A program made the translations under genes and the position numbers. A stretch of 64,000 nt of DNA from Kappaphycus alvarezii (lineage: Eukaryota > Rhodophyta > Florideophyceae > Gigartinales > Solieriaceae): the NCBI GenBank assembly GCA_002205965.3, contig NADL03000492.1, positions 248,001 through 312,000 on the forward strand. The letters run 5' to 3'. Shown one piece after another: positions 22,684 to 33,378 of the stretch (the stretch's first letter is position 1; each line of letters opens with the position of its first letter). The notes below the pieces were generated by a model. It was not told the origin of the DNA, searched no databases, and saw nothing but the letters and a program-made list of their open reading frames with translations.

Positions 22684-23622
22684 TTGGAGAGATTGGGCAA
22701 TGGTATATGGCCCGTTACGCCCTTAGAGGGACAGGAACTTCCCAAGTTGGGTGCGGTCGCTGCTGGTGAAGCATCCACTGAGGAAGAGGAGGCCGAGATC
22801 GTCGCTGAGAAAGAGCAGGATGACCCCATGAAGACCTTAATTAGCATGGTAACCAGTATGGCTGAGAGGATTGACGCGAATGGGAAGTCAATGAAGCAAA
22901 TGATGCAGAGGATTGAGCGGCTAGAGACCAAGAAGACCAAGGCCTTTAGCTCCAAATCAGAAGGAATCCGCAAGCTCCTGGAATCACGTGCCGGGCTTGC
23001 GGATGACGATTCTAGCTCGCCGTCATCTTCGGACTCTGAGTCCGAGGATGACGAGGATCTTTCTGCACTTTTGGAAAGACTTCGCCGAAAAAAGAAGAAA
23101 GGGAGAAAGAAGCTAAGTGCCGCGGAACGGCAGAAGGTTCGCGCCGAAAATGCGGACCTTACTGTGACGGTCGCAGGCGGTACGCTGGATATCAATGTTG
23201 AAGAGGAGGATAAGATCGGTACGGCAACGGCATACCGATGGATAGTAGCGGACAACAGTATCACGAACCACTTCCGCCTCTTACAGGTGCCAAGTCCCAA
23301 TAGGCGTGACATCAAGAGGAGTCGGATGGAGGCCTTGGAGTGGGCTCGTGCTATGGATGTCCGCATCGCTCATCGCGGCTGGAAAAAGGTGTGTCGTGAG
23401 CCGGACTTCGAGATCGCTATCCGAAGGTTGCTCGGTCTCGAGATGATGATGAGGCAGGGGACCAGGGACTATGCCCGTCATATTTTGGAGTCGTCCTCCG
23501 GACACGACCCGACGCTTCATGACTTGATGGGTAGGGTTATGCGTTCCGCCAAGGTTGCCGAGAATATGGAGAAGGCCTCAAAGCGCTCTCAAGAGGACGA
23601 GCGTGGAGGCCAGGGTCAGTAG
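22684..23622 (+). CDS. Gag-like ORF of the tyrosine-recombinase element
   Basis: 312 residues. A coiled-coil-like stretch (SMAERIDANGKSMKQMMQRI, about 58-80) is followed by a Ser/Asp/Glu-rich segment (about 105-125) and a basic patch (RLRRKKKKGRKK). The C-terminal half is mixed and may be capsid-like. No zinc knuckle. Assigned by position ahead of RT. Fossil element part. Confidence 0.6.
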   Translation: MERLGNGIWPVTPLEGQELPKLGAVAAGEASTEEEEAEIVAEKEQDDPMKTLISMVTSMAERIDANGKSMKQMMQRIERLETKKTKAFSSKSEGIRKLLESRAGLADDDSSSPSSSDSESEDDEDLSALLERLRRKKKKGRKKLSAAERQKVRAENADLTVTVAGGTLDINVEEEDKIGTATAYRWIVADNSITNHFRLLQVPSPNRRDIKRSRMEALEWARAMDVRIAHRGWKKVCREPDFEIAIRRLLGLEMMMRQGTRDYARHILESSSGHDPTLHDLMGRVMRSAKVAENMEKASKRSQEDERGGQGQ

Positions 23623-23638
23623 AACTTAAGGTTAGACA

Positions 23639-25590
23639 ATGGTTCAATCAGCGGATCGCAGGGATCTTTTCCCTTTGCTTTGCCCAATAAATTATATTTC
23701 CTGCCAAAAGTTTTCACGTAGCAGTAGACTCAGACAGAGACAAGCGAGAAAGAAGCGAATTGCGGTAGAGACCAGACGAGTTGTTTGCGCACTGAATTTC
23801 ATTTACAGTAGGGACCCTTATTATTTAACGGCGATGAATGATTCCTCGCTACCTACGGCTAAGCGGGGAAAGGGAACTGCGGTCCAGGGAAACGTTTTGT
23901 TGTATCTAGAAGGTAGATGTAGGGAGTTCTGGCGCCGGAATAACAATTTTCTTGCGCCGCTCTCCTTTGCGACGGAAGTTTACGGTGGAATAACTGGCGT
24001 CTCCGACGTCAATTTTATTGATATGAAGAAAATCTCTCTGCCTCCGGCAGATGTTGCGGGATGCGTCAAACTCATTGACGTCCTCCCAAAACGCATGATT
24101 CCTCTATATACAGACCCAGACGATAAGAGTCTTATTCGGACTCCGACGGAACTTGAACTTAAAGAAACGAAAATGTGTCTCATGGTTGCACCCAGGACTT
24201 ATCCGACAATCGTAAATGGGTTGTTGGATAGAAACATTGTGGAATTGACGACTGACAAGCCTAAGGAGATCAATGGCCTCTTTGCCGTGCCTAAAGACAA
24301 AACTCGTCAGCGTTTAATTCTAGACGCTCGGCGTGGGAACTTGCATTTCCATCACCCTGCTGACGGTGAAATGCCTCACCCCGGACTGTTCACGCAGTTG
24401 GAGGCTGTCTCAGATAAGTTGGTTTACACAGGCAAACTTGATATTGATAACCACTATCATAGGTTGGCCTTGCCCGAACACCTACGAGGCTACTTTGGAC
24501 TCCCTCCTGTAGTCATTGATGGTCAACGGTTTTGGCCGCGATATCGGGTTTTGCCTATGGGTTGGTCCCATTCTGTGGTCGTGGGGCACTCGATCCAGGG
24601 CGAGCTGCTGCTTAGGGCTGGTACTGATCCCAGACTCGAAATTATTGGAGGTAACGAAAAGATTATCCAGGAAGTGAGATATGGTCGATACATTGACGAT
24701 TTTTTCGTACTTGGTCATGATCGAGAGAGTGTGGAAAAGGTTTACCGAACAGTGTGGAAAGCCTTTGAAGCCGTCAACTTGGATCCTAAACCATCCAAAT
24801 GCGAGGCCCAAGCCTCTCTACAAAGTCTATTTTGGGAATCCAGTGGCGAGCTAATGGTCATCTCGAGCCGGACCCAGAGAAGATGGCCGAGCTCATCACT
24901 AAAACACAGCGCCTGGAGAAGTCAAAAGTTTGGAATGTGATGGAGCTACAAAAGGTGCTTGGTTCTTGGAATTGGTTCATATTGCTTAATCGACCTGTTT
25001 TTTCAGTACTACAGGATTGTTACGAGGGAAGCCATTCCCTTACGGAGACTTACGTCCTGACCATGAATGCTCGTACTGAACTTCGGCTTCTAGTAACTTT
25101 GGCACCGTTACTTCATTATGATATCAAAGAAGACCAAGGAAGTTACATGATTGTTTCCGATGCTTCCTCCAAAGGGGGAGCTACTATGTATGCCCCTCAC
25201 ACCCCTTGGCATCCCAGTCAGACACATCTCGTTTCGAAATTCTCTAAGAGTGTCCTCCCGGAGGTACAAGTTCCCGGACTCCCTTGGCGCCTAATTGCTG
25301 CCAAAGCTTGGCGATTTCCCCAGCATATCAACCTGCTGGAGGGTCAAACTACACTGACGGGCCTTCGCTGGCTCGCTCGACAAAATACGACTACTTTTCG
25401 CAGAACTACAGTCACCACAGATTCTCAGGTTATTTATTACCTGTTAACAAAAGGGCGGTCTAGTTCTCCTGGTTTGCGGCGTCTCGCTCAAAAGATTGCA
25501 GCACTATCTCTCTCCTGCGCTATCCGACTTACCCCGATCTGGATTCCCTCTGAGCAAAATCCCGCCGATGGCCCCTCCAGATCGTTTTGA
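23639..25590 (+). CDS. RT and RNase H region of the tyrosine-recombinase element (fossil)
   Basis: The RT block (23,639-24,940) has LFAVPKDKTRQRLILDARRG, YTGKLDIDNHYHRLALP, RVLPMGWSHSV and the catalytic YIDDFFVLG (the YxDD box). RNase H (24,799-25,590) has IVSDASSKGGATMY, TTDSQVIYYLLTKGRS and WIPSEQNPADGPSR, characteristic of DIRS-type elements. The two frames overlap. Treated as a fossil; no break is detailed. Confidence 0.85.
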
Positions 25591-26533
25591 ACTCGTAAAA
25601 GCGAGTGTAAGTCCGCAAACCATGAAGGAATACCGTCTCGCCCTTAAAGATTTCCTCTGTTTCTGTACTACGAAGAAGCATTCTCTTGACGACTTTGATG
25701 GTATTGATGATTTCTTGGTGGATTACATCCACTATCTGTTTTACTTGGATGATCCGCTCTAACATAAGAGCCTGGCCTGAAAAACGGTCTCGGCTTTGAA
25801 GTTCTTCGCCCCTGAGTTGTCAACTAAGTTGCTCATGTCCGCTAAAGCACTTCGCGGCTGGGACCGATGCGCCCCCAGCCAGCAATACACACCATGTCCA
25901 CAAAACTTGGCGCTTGGAATCGCTTACTACTTGCTCCGCCAAGATAAGTTTCCAATGGCTGTCGCCGTGTTACTCTCTCATGAATGTTATCTTTGTCACG
26001 ATGAATGTCGTCTATTACGTCGAAATCAGATTATTTTCGACCCAAGTCCCAAATACCCCGTCTTTGCTACAATTTTGCTGCCCGTCACCAAGTCCCGAAA
26101 GTCACAGTTTGTGACTGTAAGATCCCTTTTCGTCTGTTCTCTGCTGAAACGCCTCATCGCTTTCGTGAAACCAGCTCCACACGACCGAATCTTCCACTTC
26201 AGCCAAGAATTGTTTCGCCGGGCCATTCACAACGTGGTTCGGCACCCGTCTGGTTTTCATCTGTCTCATTTGGTCATTACGCCGCATTCATTGCGGAATG
26301 GAGGAGCCACGCACGACTTCCACTCTGGAAGGTTAACTATGCTCGATATCCACCATCGTGGCAGTTGGGCTCGCTTCAAGACAACCGATCACTATGTCCG
26401 AGCCGGAACAATGGAGCTCTTCAAGCTACATTTTCCCGAAGAAGTCCGCAAGATTCTCACCCGGTTGCAGGCTGCCCCGGGACGCTTCTTCAATGTCCCT
26501 GGTGTCAGTGCGGGATGGGATAGTCAAGGTTGA
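25590..26533 (+). CDS. Tyrosine recombinase of the element (fossil)
   Basis: The N-terminal SAM-like part (VSPQTMKEYRLALKDFLCFC) lies at 25,600-25,760. The catalytic part (25,796-26,533) has LLRRNQIIFD, then HSLRNGGATHDFHSGRL (the HxxR box), the GSWARFKTTDHYV strand with the Trp-Tyr nucleophile region (W...HYVRAG), and ends inside repeat B1. This is the integration enzyme used by DIRS/Ngaro elements in place of DDE integrase. Confidence 0.8.
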
Positions 26534-26606
26534 CCCGAATCTTCCGGGTCCACGCCCAGAGTTGGAGCTCTGGGTCCTTTGAATGCCTCGCGGCTTCAAA
26601 GAGAAG
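26517..26606 (+). repeat. Split direct repeat B1
   Basis: GGGATAGTCAAGGTTGACCC...GGCTTCAAAGAGAAG. It overlaps the stop of the recombinase ORF and matches B2 with one substitution. It contains CCGGGTCC and GAGCTC palindromic stretches. Confidence 0.9.
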
Positions 26607-26782
26607 TCAAGTTTGATTAAACCATTGTTGTTGTTCTCTCAAAATCGGAGTTTTGTTCAAGTAGTCAACCTTAGAGTAGTGTTAGAAAAGAAGGATGTAT
26701 TGCAAGAAACCTGGCCCAAGAAGACTATGAATAATGTTTTGGCGAAAACATTATTCAGTGAACTCGTTGAACCGAATAGTCT

Positions 26783-26875
26783 TTCGCCCTGAGTGTTTGA
26801 AGAGGATTCGGCCGCTCTGGAGCAGATGAAGCAAGCGAGAGGTATCAGGAAAAATATGGGGGAATTCTTCTGGCT
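26783..26875 (+). repeat. Split direct repeat A2
   Basis: Partner of A1, placed between B1 and B2. Confidence 0.9.
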
Positions 26876-26953
26876 CCCGCCCTGTTCCCGCCCGACACTT
26901 AGATCTTCTCTAGTCCTTTGCTTGCCAATTTACAATAGGTATTCTTTTATTTA

Positions 26954-27043
26954 GGGATAGTCAAGGTTGACCCGGATCTTCCGGGTCCACGCCCAGAGTT
27001 GGAGCTCTGGGTCCTTTGAATGCCTCGCGGCTTCAAAGAGAAG
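26954..27043 (+). repeat. Split direct repeat B2
   Basis: Partner of B1. It marks the right end of the element. Confidence 0.9.
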
Positions 27044-29378
27044 AAATCATAGAGTTCATCACATCGGAGTGCGTAGGGGGAAAAGGTTTGGGTGTTTTAC
27101 TCTTGGAAGATATATCCGGTCTATGCGTAGTGCACCTGTGATACTCCGCTACGACGCCGTTAGTGCGGTCCGTGGATTGCGACAAATTGTAGTCATTGGC
27201 CACGCATAATTGCTATTGTGACAGTTACCAGCATGTGCATTGCATTGAAATTACGCAATTTGGCAAGGAAGTTCATGGAATCAAAGAAAATTTGTCCAGT
27301 ACAATGGGAGGTTACCAAAACATGAAAGCTTTGCTAAGTGATGCGATCAGAATTCAGACTTTCAATTCTCATGCAAGACATTGAAATGCATACTGTATTA
27401 CAGTACAGTAACGATGATGCTCTACTGTACAGTAGTCCTCGCGTGAAATATGCTTGGGGCTTTGGAGCGCAACAATACTAAATTTTCGCTTAATCGTCGA
27501 GTTCTAACGACTAGAGTGAGCTCGAACGTATGCAAAATATTATGATTCGGGGGACTACAGTCGCCAAACTCGAAACTCTACTCGTGAGATGCTGACGTGG
27601 AAGGACTGTGTTTGATAGAATACTACAATGCAGGACGATTAAGCTCCTTGCGAGAAAATTCGGTGCAAATTTTCCGGTCGCATTCTACTAAAGGATTTAT
27701 GTAATCGGATATCTGTTCCGAGTGTCAAAACGCCGAAATCTTTCCCATTTATGCAATTGGTTCATTGCCTGATACATGCAAAAGGCGTTTTTTTTCAATG
27801 TCACTGCAATCGCGGGGGAAAGTTTGGGGAGCTCAATATTTGGAATCAGGAATTACTGAAATCCAGAGAGGAGGAACAAAAGTTCCTCATTTCGGATTTA
27901 TGAGATGCAGTAAGAGATTTGGATTGAATTATTATGTCAGTGTATGCCTTTCTTCTAAAACAGTTTTTCAAAATCATTATAAGATTTTCATGGATGCCAC
28001 TCGGCTAAGTAATGGCCTTTGAAAAAAATCTCTTTCTTCTAAAGCCAATACAGTTTGCAATAAACTTCACACTTCAAATTTCAACCCTTAATACTCTCTA
28101 TACATTCAGTTTCAGTATTCATTCCGAAAGGCTGAGAAGGTACTACCTTTTACGAATTCTCTTTTGAAATTGTGCTAAATCCTGCAGGAAACGACAGACC
28201 TTACTTTCAAATCAGTAAACCAACAACGTAAAATCAATAAAAGAACAAAAGCACTTGCCCTTTTGCAAGTGCAACTGGTCTTTGGAAGTATTCTAAAGAT
28301 TAGCTTGCGGGAGTCCCTTGTGATTCACTTGATGTAATGTGTTCATTTTCACGATCGAATACATCTTCCAAGAGTAAAACTCATAATAATTTCCCCCTTC
28401 TCACTACCTGGGGTCAGCTATAAATGTCGAGCGGATGTTTCAGAATACGTGCTATGGATGAAATTTAGCGTCAGGTCCAGTTTTCGAATTAAATTTCCAC
28501 CATGTCATATACGACAACGTTAAATGCTTTTGCACGATACAGACTTTTGATCCTTCAAATTTCCCGTATTCGACAATTTAGATGATATCCTCGAAGACCA
28601 TATTACTCAAACCTTTTCCCCCTTTAGATGTTTGCGGAAAATGTTGGATGGCTATTTATTTCAAAGGAATGGTCGGCTTTTCAAATCCGCATGATTGCCT
28701 TCTGCCAAGTTATTTATTTCAAAGGAATGGTCGGCTTTTCAAATCCGCATGATTGCCTTCTGCCAAGTTATTTTCGGTCGCGCTGCATCAGAAATCATTG
28801 AGAGACCAGCTAGAAGGGATGGTTGTTGTTTTGCGATTTTCTTGGAAGTAATTATCGTTTGTCATACCGGGATAGATGCTCCTGAAGCGATATAGTTTAC
28901 GGAATCCAGATATTTCCTCGAAAATTTGGTCGGGCACGCCTGTCTCTACACTTTCTCCTCTAATCCTCGTTGAAACCCACCGTTAGACAATTCTCCAGTC
29001 TCCCAACAAATACGTTGTAGAAACCACTAGAACCGAGATTATTTATCCAGCCATATACGGTATTTTACATTGCCTTCCCCAGAATGCATACCTTCTTGGA
29101 CTACCCCGACGACCAGCTACCTTTTATCTGATGGAAATGTTCTGTTATTCAAACAGCAGATCCTGAGACGGTAGGAACTCGGGGGTCATTTACTGTAATA
29201 GATATTCGCTAATACCCAATCAAATTGTATATGGCATCCCATCGACTTTCTGGTAGACTGTTGCTGGTGCTAGCATTCGACAGCAATGATTTGTACATTG
29301 CTTCGACCATCGGTACATGTATTCAATATGACATGCAGATTTGCAACTCCGAATGGGTCCCAGCCAATCCATACATAA
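27044..29378. other. Unassigned stretch with LINE B tails and a short tandem duplication
   Basis: Holds LINE B tail fragments at about 27,072-27,140 (minus; GGGTGTTTTACTCTTGGAAG) and 28,340-28,390 (plus; CATCTTCCAAGAGTAAAAC). It also holds CTGTACAG palindromes near 27,432 and a perfect 2 x 58-bp duplication at 28,653-28,768. Short open frames have no recognised domain. Confidence 0.4.
28653..28768. repeat. Perfect tandem duplication, 2 x 58 bp
   Basis: The unit begins TATTTATTTCAAAGGAATGG and ends GCCTTCTGCCAAGT, repeated exactly. This is a recent local duplication with no gene. Confidence 0.9.
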
Positions 29379-29960
29379 CAAACAAACAAACAAACGCTTT
29401 TATTACATGTTCACTAAACCGAGCAGGGTCACTCACGCATCAGGTGATGCGAGAGACAGGGCACGGCGAGCTACGGCATGGGCCGTGAGCTGGAGAACGA
29501 GGGAGGAGAGGGTAGTGACCAGGCGGTCGTATTCGACGGCAGCGGTAGTGCCGCGTCGTGTGGAGAAGAAGGCGGCTATCTTCCCTAGCGCGTGTGGAGC
29601 AGAGGAGCCCAGTGCCCCATGTGTGTCAAACCCGAGGGGGAACAAGTCGGCGTGTATTGTTGCGCAAAGGTCGGCGTAGCGTGCCCTCTTCTGGGTCTCC
29701 ACAGGGGAAGTGGCGCCGCCTGGGGTCTTGCGGGCGTGGGGGATGGCGGCAGCTGTGTACGGGCTGGCGACAAAGACATCTATGGCGCAGGGGCGAGGAG
29801 AGAGCTCGTAATTGTTGATTAAGATGTCAATCCTGTGACGGTCTTGGGGCGGGAGGTGGTTTTCCGCGGGGAAGGTGTACTCGAGGGTGGGGTTGAGCAT
29901 TGCGGATGGGTGCCGAAGTAGGGAGATACATCTAAATAAAGACATCCCCTTTTTTCCCAC
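29379..29960 (-). mobile_element. Divergent LINE A-like 3' end with GTTT tail
   Basis: On the minus strand: MSLFRCISLLRHPSAM, DRHRIDILINNYELSP, CAIDVFVASPYTAAAI, KRARYADLCATIHADLFPLG, FDTHGALGSSAPHALGKIAA, FFSTRRGTTAAVEYDRLV. The layout equals that of LINE A (D-x15-D-V followed by an RYADLC helix and a terminal helical region), but the sequence is from a different subfamily. The frame stays open to a stop near 29,433. The 3' end shows AATAAAAGC followed by four GTTT units (29,380-29,397 reversed), the microsatellite tail common in some LINE clades. 5'-truncated. Confidence 0.7.
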
Positions 29961-30581
29961 TGGTATAAAAAAAAAAAAAATAGTAGTGTCCACGTAGGTG
30001 AAATGTGAACTGATCCTGACACATGGTTTAAATGCAAGTTTACAGGACCACCAACCATAGCACCTATCGCTGTAAACTAAAATCATTTTCTCCCCCCGCA
30101 ATATCGCCCAAATCGGCTCGTCGTCAGGAGACAAATAAATGTAGACCTCTAGCCAGAAAATACTTTGGTACTGACACGAGTTTTCATAGTGTTCTGTAAT
30201 TGGTAAGCGTGAAGTCACAACAGAGGACTGCAGTACTTTTCACTTCACTGCCGTCATTGAATCCCAGGTTTTCTTTGCTCTTGTGGGCACCATTTTTTGG
30301 AGCGGGTTTATGGTCAATATTATTGGAACATTATCGAAAATGATCGTTTGTCTGAAGAGAGCACAGTAAATATTTAAAATCTCTCAAACGCCGAATTCAC
30401 ATCGTGAGTTGACACAATGAAGGATTAGTAATAAGCAGTACAAACGCATACTACAAAGAACCTGAAACTCATGTACATTCGTATATGCTATGCAACAGAG
30501 GGGAAATCCTTGTGATTTAATGTTTAGCGGCGCTGACAGTTTTGAAACGGGAGAATGGAGGCGTATCTACGCTCTAGGAAT

Positions 30582-30717
30582 GGGGACAAGTCTTGGGTGT
30601 TTTCACTGTTGGAAGATATATTCGATCTACCCTAAAGTTTTCCAGACAACCAAAATCGACTCAAAAAGGTGTGCCGACACAGTAATGGGGGAGGGACTAC
30701 GCTCCCTAAAAGACAGC
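30582..30717 (-). mobile_element. LINE B 3'-tail insertion with likely target duplication
   Basis: A 136-bp, 5'-truncated LINE B tail in minus orientation (GGAAGATATATTCGATCTAC ... TGCCGACACAGTAATGGGGG). Flanks read CTCTAGGAAT (30,572-30,581) and CTTTAGGAAC (30,718-30,727), 8 of 10 matching, taken as an aged target-site duplication. Confidence 0.65.
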
Positions 30718-30727
30718 CTTTAGGAAC

Positions 30728-31279
30728 GTGCCGGAGAGGATTGCAACAGAGCTTTCTTTATTACTATCCTCAGCCAACAGATCAACAGGATATAGCATCC
30801 AACCATGATCTCTTTAAGAAAACGTAGATATTGTTTAGTGTTTAGTTCACCACAGAAATATGCATGTGCAATTTGCAAAGTCCTGAATACCCTACTGTAA
30901 CAAACCTAAGAAAAATATGTTTCAATTCTGCAGTGGAGTGTTATGTTTCAATCCATGAGGGGAAGCTCATGAGTAGTAACCAACCTGCTCAGATTGCGGA
31001 ATCGAAAAGGATTAAAATAAACGTCAGTGGAAAAAAACTTACGAAGCGCACTTCTGTCCTAAAAAATCTGGATTCAGATGATGCTCCGGACCAAAGGAAG
31101 AATGCTCTCGGCCAAATACTTGCAAGATGTTTAAAAAAGCTTTGAAAACGACAACGAGGTATACGCGAAAAAGGTACAAGGTATAATTATCCTCATTGTA
31201 GTTAAAATCTGGTTAGATCTTTCCAAAAAAGTAAGTGTTACCCATGACCCATGCTACCCAACAACTAAAGTACATATTT
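30728..31279. other. Unassigned stretch with one 93-residue open frame
   Basis: An open frame at 30,864-31,145 (plus) encodes a basic, Lys-rich 93-residue peptide (NVSGKKLTKRTSVL, ILARCLKKL) with no family I recognise. Not called as a gene. Confidence 0.3.
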
Positions 31280-31399
31280 CTCCAGGAATTCAAGGGTTCA
31301 CGTTACCATTTCAGAATTGCAGAGCTGCCTCAAATATCTGCGAAATGTGCATTGGGCATTTGATAATATTCTATTTGGCTTTCACACTGGCTCTCACCA

Positions 31400-31440
31400 A
31401 TAGGGAAAAAGGTTTGGGTGCTTTACTGCTTTGAGGCACT
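31400..31440 (-). repeat. LINE B 3'-tail fragment
   Basis: GGGAAAAAGGTTTGGGTGCT followed by TTACTGC is the terminal part of the LINE B tail, minus orientation. Confidence 0.5.
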
Positions 31441-31984
31441 GATGGATCAATAGTGGTGCGTTGATCTAAGCTACAAGGTCTCCAGCCGTCCAGTCGCAGA
31501 TCAACCTCTGAAATACTGTAAAGTATATTTCAAGTACGACACACACATGCATTTATGCCTTAAATGGCATATAAACGGACTTGAGAATTACGCTCTAGCT
31601 CTAGGTAGCACTGATCACTTATGTTCCGGAGTAAAAGTTGGTCAAGATGACTTTCATCGACTTGAATATTCGAACATAGAAGTGTATAACACATACCGTA
31701 AACTGCGCTTTCTGGTTCCCAGTGATCTCATGAGACCATTTGAATTGTGAAGGCAAAAACCGACTCAACCAAATTTTCTTCCCTTTCGGCAAGGGCCTCC
31801 ATGCAGATAATCGATGAAATCAACTAATTGACTCTTGTCGTACAAGTCTATGGGAGATCAAACCTCTATTACAACCGTTCTGCTGCAAAAGTAACAATGC
31901 TTGGAGGTTGCCTCCACTTCGAATCACCAAACTATAGAGTATCAAATTACCACATTCGCCGAATGCGCTGCTCGCTTTTAGTCA

Positions 31985-31997
31985 CTACTTAAGACGG
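31985..31997 (+). promoter_or_regulatory. TATA-like element of Cys-rich gene 1
   Basis: CTACTTAAGACGG lies about 90 bp ahead of the ATG. The paralogue has ATTATTTAAGACGG at the same distance (about 56,307). Conservation of spacing and sequence inside otherwise diverged flanks supports a core promoter role. Confidence 0.5.
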
Positions 31998-32076
31998 TCA
32001 GGTTTTCACTTGATCTCATCTTCGTCTGCATCATCTGATTGCCTCCGCCAATCCTCAGTTCTGACAGGCACTCGCA

Positions 32077-33378
32077 ATGGTGCGTCTCTTCCTCCCCTTG
32101 CTGGCAACTTTGTTTCTCCTCTCTTCGGCAACCTTGCCTGAGTGCTCACGATGTCACCGAAGTTCTCAATGCCGCAGTCGAAAGTGTTGGGGCTCAAGAT
32201 GCACTGATGGTTCCGTGTTCTCATTACTTCGGTGTGGTTTTCTCGAGGAATGCCGTCAATGCTCATCCTCGTTCTCCTGCTCTACCCAGGAGTGCATTAT
32301 TGGTCGCTGTGTCTTCCGAACTTCGTCATCTTTCGCCAAGTGCTTTGGACCCATCTGCTCCGATTGCAGTTCCAACTTCGATTGCGCCTCACTGGCATGT
32401 GAAAATGGCAAATGTGTAGATGGATCCGCTTCGAACTCTCCGCAGTGCTTTCCACAGCCCACGCGCCCACCCAGGAAAGGAGAATGTGAACCGTGCGGTG
32501 GGAACTCTGAGTGCAGCAGTCGCAGCTGTCGCCGAGGAAGATGTGTCAACGGTTCCATTGCTAACTCTCCGCAATGCTTCCCTACCCCGCCACCGAGGAA
32601 GGCAGAATGCGAACCATGTGGGGGGAACTCAGAATGTCAGAGCCGTGCGTGCCGCCGCGGCAGGTGCGTCGACGGCACTATTGCAAACTCTCCACAGTGC
32701 TTCGGTACTGCCCCGCCGAGGAGGCCAGTGTGTGCGACTTGCAACATGAACTCGCAATGCCAGAGCCGGGCTTGCCGACGTGGAAGGTGTGTTGATGGTT
32801 CTATTGCCAACTCTCCTCTGTGCTTCCCGACACCACCGCCGAGGAGAGGTGAATGTGAGACGTGCAGCTCGGATAGACAGTGTATCAGTAGGGCATGCCG
32901 ACGAGGGAGATGTGTCAATGGGAGCATTATGAATTCGCCGCGCTGCTTCCCTCGAGGCGAATGTGCTCGCTGTCGCTCTGACGAAGAGTGCCGATCGAAC
33001 AATTGCTTCCGACGCAGATGTACTTTCCGTACCCGGGCCTCACGCTTGCGTTGCTTCCCGCGACCGTCGCCTCCCGCCAGCCCTACTCCGACTCCGACTC
33101 CAACACCATCACCCATTGGAGGAGAATGTTCCGCCTGCAGCAGGAACGACGACTGCATCAGCGGGAAGTGTTGGAACCATAAGTGCGTGATTCGTGACAG
33201 TCGTGCGTCGTTAGAACGGTGCTTTGGTCTCTTGCCTGAGTGTTCGCGCTGTCATCGGGATAGTGATTGCTCAACATTTAAATGCTGGGGATTCCGTAGC
33301 TCAGACCTGAGATGTGTAGTTCGAGACAGTCGTTCATCTATACACAGATGCTTCCCCAGGAAGCTCATTCGGGAATGA
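32077..33378 (+). CDS. Secreted protein with ten six-Cys modules (copy 1)
   Basis: 433 residues, single exon. Residues 1-20 form a signal peptide (MVRLFLPLLATLFLLSSATL), so the product is probably secreted. Ten modules follow, each fitting C-x2-C-x5-C-x4-C-x4-C-x10-C (for example ECEPCGGNSECQSRACRRG then RCVDGTIANSPQC). Modules 4-7 are the most alike. A Pro/Thr linker (SPPASPTPTPTPTPSP, about 330-345) separates modules 8 and 9. The module recalls small disulfide domains such as the Dickkopf N-terminal type, but I do not assign it to a family. The C-terminus reads RKLIRE then stop. A run of 19 Asp codons follows out of frame (33,377-33,433), in frame in the paralogue. The cause is one extra C in the run at 33,354-33,357. 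The start is fixed by the signal peptide and by conservation with copy 2. Role unknown; a cell-wall, matrix or defence protein would fit. Confidence 0.88.
   Translation: MVRLFLPLLATLFLLSSATLPECSRCHRSSQCRSRKCWGSRCTDGSVFSLLRCGFLEECRQCSSSFSCSTQECIIGRCVFRTSSSFAKCFGPICSDCSSNFDCASLACENGKCVDGSASNSPQCFPQPTRPPRKGECEPCGGNSECSSRSCRRGRCVNGSIANSPQCFPTPPPRKAECEPCGGNSECQSRACRRGRCVDGTIANSPQCFGTAPPRRPVCATCNMNSQCQSRACRRGRCVDGSIANSPLCFPTPPPRRGECETCSSDRQCISRACRRGRCVNGSIMNSPRCFPRGECARCRSDEECRSNNCFRRRCTFRTRASRLRCFPRPSPPASPTPTPTPTPSPIGGECSACSRNDDCISGKCWNHKCVIRDSRASLERCFGLLPECSRCHRDSDCSTFKCWGFRSSDLRCVVRDSRSSIHRCFPRKLIRE

Larger units (their letters stand above)
20524..27043 (+). mobile_element. Tyrosine-recombinase retrotransposon (Ngaro/PAT-like, fossil)
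   Basis: A 6,520-bp element with split direct repeats in the order A1 - ORFs - B1 - A2 - B2, the diagnostic layout of PAT/Ngaro-type DIRS retrotransposons. A1 (20,524-20,616) and A2 (26,783-26,875) are 93 bp with two visible differences. B1 (26,517-26,606) and B2 (26,954-27,043) are 90 bp with one. Inside are a repeat-rich leader, a gag-like ORF, RT with RNase H, and a tyrosine recombinase. The near-identical repeats suggest a recent insertion. Coding looks close to whole, with perhaps one to three breaks. Confidence 0.88.

Noticed and set aside
22644-23366. Ser-rich 240-residue minus-strand frame
   Set aside because: Antisense of the gag-like ORF of the tyrosine-recombinase element, caused by its acidic and basic runs.
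27432-27443. CTGTACAG/TACTGTACAGTA palindromes here, near 34,815 and near 38,226
   Set aside because: Short, self-complementary and scattered without consistent context; probably chance or a minor repeat edge.
30864-31145. 93-residue Lys-rich open frame as a gene
   Set aside because: No domain, no paralogue in the window and no promoter evidence.
32256-33182. Several long open frames on the opposite strand and in other frames across both Cys-rich genes
   Set aside because: They mirror the repetitive, GC-biased modules, recur identically in both paralogues only because the DNA does, and have no signal peptide or domain.
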